This document shows, one piece after another, positions 7,545 to 12,915 of a stretch of 18,426 nt of DNA (position 1 is the first letter of the stretch; the number at the start of each line of letters is the position of its first letter). The notes below the pieces were generated by a model. The model made no database searches. It had not been told where the DNA came from and saw only the letters and a program-made list of their open reading frames with translations. The DNA lies in assembly GCA_014379075.1 (NCBI GenBank), contig JACMMN010000281.1, positions 1 to 18,426 on the forward strand, in the 5' to 3' direction. The position numbers were made by a program, and so were the translations under genes. The stretch comes from Pyrinomonadaceae bacterium (GTDB taxonomy: Bacteria; Acidobacteriota; Blastocatellia; Pyrinomonadales; Pyrinomonadaceae).

Positions 7545-8207
7545 GTAACAATCCTTTAATCCTTTGTAGTATAGCTATTTTCCACATTACCGCCGAAGCG
7601 GGCAATGGGAATATCTGCAAGCTTATTGATCCGTGCTAGTAAAGCATCCGATGTTCAAAACCGTATTCGACAACCTCTTTTGCGGCTGGTGCAGGCAATT
7701 ATGCGATTCTACACCGCAAACCACATTTAATATGAATTCCAAATATCCGGAAAATGCACTAAATCAATAATTTCAAAAAACAAACCTAACGAAACTTTTA
7801 CACAAACTGCACGTGCCTGTCAATAAAAACGAGCCGTCTGAAATAAAACTTTTCAAAACCGTCAATTCGGTCTGTGTAAAACTGCTAAGGTTCGATTCGA
7901 TAAATAGTTATATCACAATTCGGAACACATTCAAAAGCAATTCTTAACAAACTGAGGAAGGCTTGAATTTTCCGGTTCGCGGCTTCGCCAAAGCCAGCGA
8001 AATAAATTGAAACGGAACTAGTCCGTCCTCATAAACTATTGATTAAAAGTAATTTACTATGGCGTCAAGACCTGCTTTGCGTATTGCCGTCAACAGGTTA
8101 CCTGGTCTTGCGATAGATAAAAAAGAGCACGGCCACCTGCAATTGATCGCCGATTCTATTGCCGAAGGGCAATTTTTTTGATTTAATCTGGAAGTCCTTT
8201 CTATTTC
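7545..8207. other. Long divergent intergenic region with RNA hairpins
   Basis: About 660 bp of AT-rich DNA lie between the divergent FecR and xylF genes. The first half (7600-7950) shows no assigned gene; it has a distant inverted repeat, TTTTACACA (7796-7804) with TGTGTAAAA (7873-7881). The second half is more structured on the + strand. A strong hairpin spans 7976-8001 (TTCGCGGCTT against AAGCC-A-GCGAA with one bulge). It is nested within TTCCG/CGGAA (7970-7974/8013-8017) and TGAGGA/TCCTCA (7953-7958/8026-8031). A second structure pairs CAAGAC(C) (8066-8072) with (G)GTCTTG (8104-8110). A possible promoter is TTGAAA (8007-8012) and CATAAA (8030-8035), 17 bp apart. I do not recognise a known riboswitch class. 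Confidence 0.5.
7568..7598 (-). promoter_or_regulatory. Possible promoter of the FecR-domain gene
   Basis: On the - strand, TATACT (7568-7573) lies 18 nt downstream of TTCGGC (7593-7598), a poor -35. The start point would fall near 7561, about 35 nt before the ATG. The leader would then contain a tandem 8-bp direct repeat, AAAGGATT twice (7550-7565), just upstream of the ribosome site. Confidence 0.35.
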
Positions 8208-8222
8208 AAGGAGATAAATGCT

Positions 8223-9293
8223 ATGAAATTTCGATTATTTTTTCTTTTACTCGCCTCGGCCGTAGCTCTTTCGTGTTCCGGCACACCTCAGCAGCAAACA
8301 AATTCGACCGGGAAGCCTGCCGACCCAAACAAGAAAGTTAAGATCGGGTTCTCAATGGCAACCGTGAAGGAAGAGCGTTGGCAGCGCGACCACGACGCCT
8401 TCAAGGCTCACTGCGAAAAGATAGGTGTTGACTGTCCGATAACGGTCGCTGACAACAATTCCGACCGGCAGGCAAACGATGTCGATAATCTTCTGACCCA
8501 AGGCATCGACGTACTCGTGATCGCACCGCAAAATGCGACCCAAGCTGCATCGCTGGTCGATAAGGCGAAGGCACAGAATATTCCGGTTATAAGCTATGAC
8601 CGCCTTATCAACTCGGACAAGATCGACCTTTATATATCACACCAGGTCCCGGTGATCGGACGAAAGATCGCCGAATACGCGCTTCAGCGGGCCCCGGAAG
8701 GAAACTACGTAATGGTGTACGGCTCCGGTACGGACAACAATGCGGTCATTATGAAGAAGGAGCAGCTTGATGTCCTTAAGCCTGCCATCGACAGCGGAAA
8801 GATCAAGATCGTTGCCGATCAATTTATCACCGACTGGAAGCCGGAAGAAGCTTTGAAAATGGCCGAAAATGCCCTAACCCAAAACAATGACAACGTTGCT
8901 GCTTTTGTCGTATCCAATGACGGAATGGCCGGCGGTGTGATCTCCGCACTCGAAAAGAAGGGGCTTGCGGGTAAAATTCTTGTTACCGGGCAGGATGCCC
9001 AGTTGGACGCTCTCCAGCGGATCGCTGAAGGAAAACAGACGATGACCGTCTATAAAGCGATAATCCCGCTGGCCAGCGGTGCGGTCGATGCGGCAGTCAA
9101 ACTCGCAAAACGCGAACCGTTGACCACAACTCCTTTTAAAAACGATGTTATAAATAAAGACGTTCCGGCGATCCTTCTCGAAGTCGTCACCGTAGATAAA
9201 AACAATCTTGTGGACACCGTCATAAAGGACGGCTACGCCAAGTTCGAAGACGTGTACAAAAATGTTCCGGAAGGCGAAAGGCCGAAACGATAG
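8223..9293 (+). CDS. xylF: XylF-type D-xylose/sugar-binding lipoprotein of an ABC transporter
   Basis: This encodes 356 residues. AAGGAG at 8208-8213 sets the ATG at 8223. The N-terminus MKFRLFFLLLASAVALSC carries a lipoprotein-like signal with Cys18 (lipobox A-L-S-C, somewhat non-canonical). A TPQQQTN linker follows. The mature part is a periplasmic-binding-protein-1 (ribose/xylose) fold, and many segments match E. coli XylF closely: KIGFSMATVKEERWQRD, NLLTQGIDVLVIAPQN, ISYDRLINSDKIDLYIS, GSGTDNNAVIMKKEQLDVLKPAIDSGKIKIV, AFVVSNDGMAGGVISAL, VTGQDAQLDALQRIAEGKQTMTVYK and NLVDTVIKDGYAK. It would capture xylose or a related sugar in the periplasm. No xylG (ATPase) or xylH (permease) follows; a ROK kinase comes next after 18 nt. 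The partners must be encoded elsewhere or have been lost. Confidence 0.88.
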   Translation: MKFRLFFLLLASAVALSCSGTPQQQTNSTGKPADPNKKVKIGFSMATVKEERWQRDHDAFKAHCEKIGVDCPITVADNNSDRQANDVDNLLTQGIDVLVIAPQNATQAASLVDKAKAQNIPVISYDRLINSDKIDLYISHQVPVIGRKIAEYALQRAPEGNYVMVYGSGTDNNAVIMKKEQLDVLKPAIDSGKIKIVADQFITDWKPEEALKMAENALTQNNDNVAAFVVSNDGMAGGVISALEKKGLAGKILVTGQDAQLDALQRIAEGKQTMTVYKAIIPLASGAVDAAVKLAKREPLTTTPFKNDVINKDVPAILLEVVTVDKNNLVDTVIKDGYAKFEDVYKNVPEGERPKR

Positions 9294-9311
9294 TCAGCCG
9301 CCAATCAAACA

Positions 9312-10262
9312 ATGAATAAAGGAGTTGTTTTAGCGGCCGATCTGGGCGGGACAAATCTTAGAATGGCCGCGGTCGATTCGGATGGCGGCCTCTTGTACCG
9401 GGCGAGCACCGCGACCCCGCGGTCGTTTGATCACGGCGAACTGCTGAATTCGATCGAAATTCTTTCTCGCGAATGCAATGAAGCAATTCCCGGCGATCAT
9501 ACGATCGAGGCGTTTGGTATTGCGGCGGCTGCGGTCATCGATTTCGATAAGGGCCGGATCAGGAATGCTCCGAATATGCCTGAGCTTAACGGTCTCGACC
9601 TGTCGGCGGAATTGACGGAAAAGATCGGGGTTCCGGTGACGGTCGAGAACGACGCGACGGCGGCGGCGATAGGTGAAAATTGGCTGGGTGCATCCCGCGG
9701 CGTTGCGAGTTCGATCTTTGTAACGCTCGGCACGGGCGTCGGCGGCGGTATTATATTGAATGGCATTCCGCTGCGCGGCGTGGACGGAACGGCCGGCGAG
9801 ATCGGACACATTTGCGTCGAGCCTGCGGGTGTTGCATGCGGATGCGGGAGCACAGGGTGCGTGGAGCAATATTCATCGGCTACAGCGATCATGCGGATGG
9901 CAAACGAACTGCAAAAGCATTACCCGGATTCGTTATTGAAACAAAATGGGGAGCTTACGCCGCTCAATGTATTCGACGCTGGAATGAACGGAGACGAATT
10001 GGCCGTCGAGGTTTTTCGCCGTATGGGTTCGTATTTGGGCATTGCCCTGGCCGATCTGGTAAATGTGCTGAATCCCGAAGTGATAGTGATAGGCGGCGGA
10101 GCCGCGGCCGGGTGGGAGCTTTTTATCGAACATCTCCGAGCGGAAGTATCGAAAAGAGCGTTTAAACAACCGGCGGAACGTGCTAAAATCATCCGCGCAC
10201 AGCTTGGTAATGACGCCGGAATTCTCGGCGCGGCACGTTTAGCATTTATAAAACTTGCTTGA
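9312..10262 (+). CDS. ROK-family sugar kinase (glucokinase-like)
   Basis: This 316-residue protein is normal for a single-domain ROK kinase, and no N-terminal winged helix is present, so it is an enzyme and not a XylR/NagC-type repressor. The phosphate-1 motif is DLGGTN (10-15). The catalytic Asp114 lies in VENDATAAAIGE (111-122). TLGTGVGGGII (138-148) is the phosphate-2 region. The ROK zinc site is GEIGHICVEPAGVACGCGSTGCVE, with His166, Cys176, Cys178 and Cys183. The adenosine motif is VIVIGGGAA (257-265). It phosphorylates a hexose with ATP, most often glucose, in the cytoplasm; the exact sugar is not determined by sequence. It is co-directional with xylF and 18 nt downstream, so uptake and phosphorylation may be coupled. 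Confidence 0.88.
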   Translation: MNKGVVLAADLGGTNLRMAAVDSDGGLLYRASTATPRSFDHGELLNSIEILSRECNEAIPGDHTIEAFGIAAAAVIDFDKGRIRNAPNMPELNGLDLSAELTEKIGVPVTVENDATAAAIGENWLGASRGVASSIFVTLGTGVGGGIILNGIPLRGVDGTAGEIGHICVEPAGVACGCGSTGCVEQYSSATAIMRMANELQKHYPDSLLKQNGELTPLNVFDAGMNGDELAVEVFRRMGSYLGIALADLVNVLNPEVIVIGGGAAAGWELFIEHLRAEVSKRAFKQPAERAKIIRAQLGNDAGILGAARLAFIKLA

Positions 10263-10286
10263 TCTTCGATCGTAAACCTATACAAT
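10259..10286 (+). promoter_or_regulatory. Possible promoter for the small winged-helix gene
   Basis: TTGATC (10259-10264) and TACAAT (10281-10286) are spaced 16 bp apart, overlapping the end of the ROK gene. Transcription would begin about 8-10 nt before the ATG at 10302, giving an almost leaderless mRNA. This agrees with the lack of a ribosome site there. Confidence 0.3.
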
Positions 10287-10301
10287 CTGATCGATTTTAC
10301 T

Positions 10302-10709
10302 ATGGACGTTTACCACAAAATTCTAACCAAGATCTATGAACTGGCCGACGGCAGGGAGACTATCGAGGTCGACCTCAAGGAACTGCTCAAACGCGAAGGG
10401 TTTTTCCCGAGTATCGACAGTATTTCCGGCCACCTCATCACGGAAGGCTGGATGACGGAGACACCCCGCCGGCACTTCGTTAAATTGACCCACTGGGGCA
10501 TAGCCGAATCCAAAAAGGCGTTGTCGCAAACGCCCGATATGGGGAACGCCATCACAAAGGATACCAACCGCCTGATAGCCGATTCCCGGGAATTCGCTAT
10601 CATGCTCGAAGAATTCGCGGCCGACAACTCCGCGGATAAATTCAAGTCCATCGAGAAGAGCTTCTCCCAGATCAAGACGACTTTCGAAAAGATCAAAGCC
10701 AATCTATAG
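10302..10709 (+). CDS. Conserved-type hypothetical protein with N-terminal winged-helix-like fold
   Basis: This encodes 135 residues that I do not recognise as a named family. Residues about 1-73 have the layout of a winged helix: helix VYHKILTKIYELADG, DLKELLKREGF, SIDSISGHLITEGWMTET, then the wing RRHFVKLTHWGIAESKKAL with the common 'LTxxGIxxxxxxL' ending. Residues about 80-135 are charged and helical (TNRLIADSREFAIMLEEFAAD...FKSIEKSFSQIKTTFEKIKANL), perhaps a dimerisation coiled coil. There are no Cys residues and no catalytic motif. It lies between the ROK kinase (39-nt gap) and the rimP-nusA promoter. It could be a DNA-binding regulator of either neighbour or an unrelated protein. No clear ribosome site precedes the ATG. 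Confidence 0.65.
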   Translation: MDVYHKILTKIYELADGRETIEVDLKELLKREGFFPSIDSISGHLITEGWMTETPRRHFVKLTHWGIAESKKALSQTPDMGNAITKDTNRLIADSREFAIMLEEFAADNSADKFKSIEKSFSQIKTTFEKIKANL

Positions 10710-10717
10710 CCGGGAAC

Positions 10718-10747
10718 TTGCCTTCCTAATCATTGTTCAGATATAAT
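10718..10747 (+). promoter_or_regulatory. Promoter of the rimP-nusA-infB operon
   Basis: TTGCCT (10718-10723) and a perfect TATAAT (10742-10747) are separated by 18 bp, directly after the preceding gene's stop. The predicted start is near 10754, giving a leader of about 64 nt before rimP that includes the hairpin at 10779-10797. Confidence 0.65.
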
Positions 10748-10778
10748 ACTCGTTTCGTGCGATGCGTGGAGCGTGTCT

Positions 10779-10805
10779 AGTGGGTTTCGCACCCACTTTT
10801 TATTT
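10779..10805 (+). terminator. Terminator hairpin in the rimP leader (probable attenuator)
   Basis: AGTGGGT (10779-10785) and ACCCACT (10791-10797) form a perfect 7-bp stem with a TTCGC loop, followed by TTTTATTT. It lies between the promoter at 10718-10747 and the rimP ATG at 10818. It would therefore terminate transcripts in the leader, or alternatively end the preceding gene. GTGCGA (10757-10762) is complementary to TCGCAC (10787-10792), which would open this stem. Confidence 0.6.
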
Positions 10806-10817
10806 GGCGGAATTACC

Positions 10818-11309
10818 ATGGAGAACCATTCGATCGAGGAAAGGATCCGGCAGATCGCAGCGGATGTCGCGGCGGAAACCGAAGTCGAATTCGTTCATGC
10901 AGAGGTGGCCGGTACGAAGCGGAATTTGACCGTCAGGATCTTTATAGACAAACCGGCGGGCGTCAATATCGAAGACTGTTCGATCTATTCGAAGCGAATT
11001 GAAACTGTTCTTGACGGTGATGACTTTATTCCGACAGCGTATTTGCTGGAAGTTTCGTCGCCCGGCCTGGAACGAGGACTTTACAGCATCGGCGATTTTG
11101 AAAAATTTATTGGCGAAAAGGCAAAGGTCAAAACAGACGCCGCGATCAATGGGCAGAAGGTTTTTATCGGCCGCATTGCCGCAATCGAGGAAAACGAGAT
11201 TGTTTTCGACGACAAAACCAACGGTGCGGTGCGAATTCCTCACGCTGCGGTTTCGAAAGCAAACCTGAGAGTTGATCTGGAAAAAGAATTTAAGAAAAAG
11301 CGTTCGTAA
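10818..11309 (+). CDS. rimP: Ribosome maturation factor RimP
   Basis: This encodes 163 residues from the ATG at 10818, preceded by GGCGGA (10806-10811). A longer reading from GTG 10773 would place the terminator stem inside the gene and is rejected. The N-terminal alpha/beta domain has EVEFVHAEVAG (22-32), LTVRIFIDKPAGVNIEDC (37-54) and the highly conserved YLLEVSSPGLERGL (75-88). The C-terminal SH3-like domain runs from about residue 93 (FEKFIGEKAKVKT...FIGRIAAIEENEIVF) to the lysine-rich end. RimP binds the free 30S subunit and is needed for its maturation. It is first in the classic rimP-nusA-infB order, with a 19-nt gap to nusA. Confidence 0.95.
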   Translation: MENHSIEERIRQIAADVAAETEVEFVHAEVAGTKRNLTVRIFIDKPAGVNIEDCSIYSKRIETVLDGDDFIPTAYLLEVSSPGLERGLYSIGDFEKFIGEKAKVKTDAAINGQKVFIGRIAAIEENEIVFDDKTNGAVRIPHAAVSKANLRVDLEKEFKKKRS

Positions 11310-11328
11310 ACAAGACGAGAGTTAATTT

Positions 11329-12813
11329 ATGACATCATCGATCGGACAGAGTATAGAAGCATTGTGCACAGAGCAGGGGCTCGACCGCGATATGGTCATC
11401 GAAGCGATGAAGGACGCGGTCAAGGCCGCTGCCCGCAAGCAGTTCAAGGCGCAGGACAAGACCGGCGACAGCATACAGGTCGAATGGAACAACGAAGAAG
11501 GAATGATCGAGATCGCCGTCCAAAAAACCGTGGTTGAGGAGGTTGAAGACCCTTCATCCGAGCTTTCGCTTGAGGAAGCACAGGAATTGGCCGGCGATGA
11601 GGTCGAGACCGGCGATATGCTCCTAATACCTTTGCCGCAGGAAGAAATGGGCCGCATCGCCGCTCAGACGGCAAAACAGATACTTGTCCAAAAAGTACGC
11701 GAGGCGATCCGCGAAAAAGTTTACGAAGAATATATCGACCGCAAGGGCGAATTGATCAACGGCACTGTCAAGCGTTTTGAGCGCGGAGACATGATAATCG
11801 ATCTCGGGAACAACCTCGAAGCGATATTGCCGAAACGCGAACAGTCGCGTGGCGAGATCTGGAACCAGGGCGAACGGACCCGTGTCGTTATCGTTGATGT
11901 TTCTAAGGACCAGAAAGGCCAGCAGATCAAAGTTTCGCGCGCTTCTTCGGAACTCGTCAAGCGGCTCTTTGAAATGGAAGTGCCGGAGATCTACGACGAT
12001 ACGGTCGTCATCAAATCCGCCGTTAGGGAACCGGGCGACCGTGCCAAGATCGCGGTTACGTCCAACGAAAAGGACGTCGATCCCGTTGGTGCGTGCGTCG
12101 GTATGAAGGGATCGCGCGTTCAGGCGATCATTAAAGAGCTTCGAGGCGAGAAGATCGATATTATCGAATGGTCGGACGAGCCCTCGGTTTTTGCGGCAAA
12201 TGCTTTGTCGCCGGCGAAGGTTTCGCAGGTTCGCATTACGGACATCAATAAACGAAAGATGGAAGTGATCGTCGGCGAAGACCAACTGAGCCTCGCCATC
12301 GGCAAGAAAGGACAGAATGTCCGGCTTGCGACGCGGCTTGTCGGCTGGGATATAGATATCGTCAGCGAAGACGTATTGAAGAAGGAAATTGCTCTGCAAA
12401 TGGGCAAAATGATGGCGTCCGGCGAGGCAGTTCCGCTTACCGCTCTCGAAGGTGTTTCGACGAATCAGGCGGAAACGCTGGCCGAAAAAGGCATCAGTGA
12501 TGTGGAAGGTTTGGCCGCAACGTCGATCGACGATCTTGTCGAGTTTCTTGATGTAAGCCTTGACGAGGCGGAACAGATCTTGTCTTCGGCGAAGACTATC
12601 GTTGAGGCTCGAAATGCCGAGAGTAAATCAGCAGAAACCAGCGAGGATCCGGTAGCTGAGGAAATTTTGCCGGCAGATGCAGAAGCCGCCGAAGCGGAGC
12701 CTGCCGCTCCGGAAGAGGGCGCCGAAGATTCCGAACCTGAAGCAGCCGAGACGGTTGCGGAAGAAACGAAGGCCGAAGACGGCGAGACCGAAGAAGTTTC
12801 CGAAGAGAAATAA
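11329..12813 (+). CDS. nusA: Transcription termination/antitermination factor NusA
   Basis: This 494-residue protein matches NusA with an extended C-terminus. The N-terminal RNA-polymerase-binding domain spans about residues 1-130 (LDRDMVIEAMKDAVKAAARKQF; AAQTAKQILVQKVREAIREK). An S1 domain follows at about 138-206 (NGTVKRFERGDMIIDLG...LPKREQ). KH1 is at about 230-300 (DPVGACVGMKGSRVQAII) and KH2 at about 305-355 (LSLAIGKKGQNVRLATRLVGWDI). After KH2 comes one helix-hairpin-helix-like repeat (about 368-428, LTALEGVSTNQAETLAEKGISDVEGL). A roughly 65-residue tail rich in Glu and Ala completes it. NusA binds RNA polymerase and modulates pausing, intrinsic termination and rRNA antitermination. This gives a plausible feedback on the terminator in its own operon leader. 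The tail is low-complexity and lineage-variable. Confidence 0.96.
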   Translation: MTSSIGQSIEALCTEQGLDRDMVIEAMKDAVKAAARKQFKAQDKTGDSIQVEWNNEEGMIEIAVQKTVVEEVEDPSSELSLEEAQELAGDEVETGDMLLIPLPQEEMGRIAAQTAKQILVQKVREAIREKVYEEYIDRKGELINGTVKRFERGDMIIDLGNNLEAILPKREQSRGEIWNQGERTRVVIVDVSKDQKGQQIKVSRASSELVKRLFEMEVPEIYDDTVVIKSAVREPGDRAKIAVTSNEKDVDPVGACVGMKGSRVQAIIKELRGEKIDIIEWSDEPSVFAANALSPAKVSQVRITDINKRKMEVIVGEDQLSLAIGKKGQNVRLATRLVGWDIDIVSEDVLKKEIALQMGKMMASGEAVPLTALEGVSTNQAETLAEKGISDVEGLAATSIDDLVEFLDVSLDEAEQILSSAKTIVEARNAESKSAETSEDPVAEEILPADAEAAEAEPAAPEEGAEDSEPEAAETVAEETKAEDGETEEVSEEK

Positions 12814-12851
12814 GGCCGGCGTTACCCGGGTGATCTTTTCAAACGATAAAG

Positions 12852-12900
12852 TCACGGTTCGATCCGTGAACAATAAAACAGGATCCGCGGAATCTGTTTT
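12852..12900 (+). other. Two small hairpins in the nusA-infB gap
   Basis: TCACGG (12852-12857) pairs with CCGTGA (12864-12869). AAAACAG (12875-12881) pairs with CTGTTTT (12894-12900), the second arm ending in four T residues. They fill most of the 102-nt gap where many bacteria carry ylxR. They may be an mRNA processing or weak termination signal; the second stem is AT-rich and only 7 bp. Confidence 0.4.
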
Positions 12901-12915
12901 AACTAAAAACTAAAT

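Noticed and set aside
6841..7548. 235-codon open frame on the + strand opposite the FecR-domain gene
   Set aside because: It mirrors the - strand gene almost exactly. The - strand product has a signal peptide, FecR pattern and a good AGGAGG site; the + strand product has none of these.
7796..7881. Inverted repeat TTTTACACA / TGTGTAAAA as a regulator-binding site
   Set aside because: The arms are 68 nt apart in AT-rich DNA, and a 9-bp match at this distance can arise by chance. It is noted only within the intergenic entry.
10773..10820. Upstream GTG start for rimP
   Set aside because: It would put the terminator stem and the T tract in the coding region and add 15 residues not expected in RimP.
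11623..12399. 258-codon - strand frame within nusA
   Set aside because: It is the antisense of conserved S1/KH coding sequence in a GC-skewed codon pattern; no start signal or family is visible.
12677..12913. Lysine/arginine-rich 78-codon frame spanning the nusA end and the nusA-infB gap, considered as a ylxR-like or ribosomal protein
   Set aside because: Most of it is the +1 frame of the acidic NusA tail (GAA-rich codons read as AAG/CGA types). The extra 33 residues past nusA do not match YlxR.
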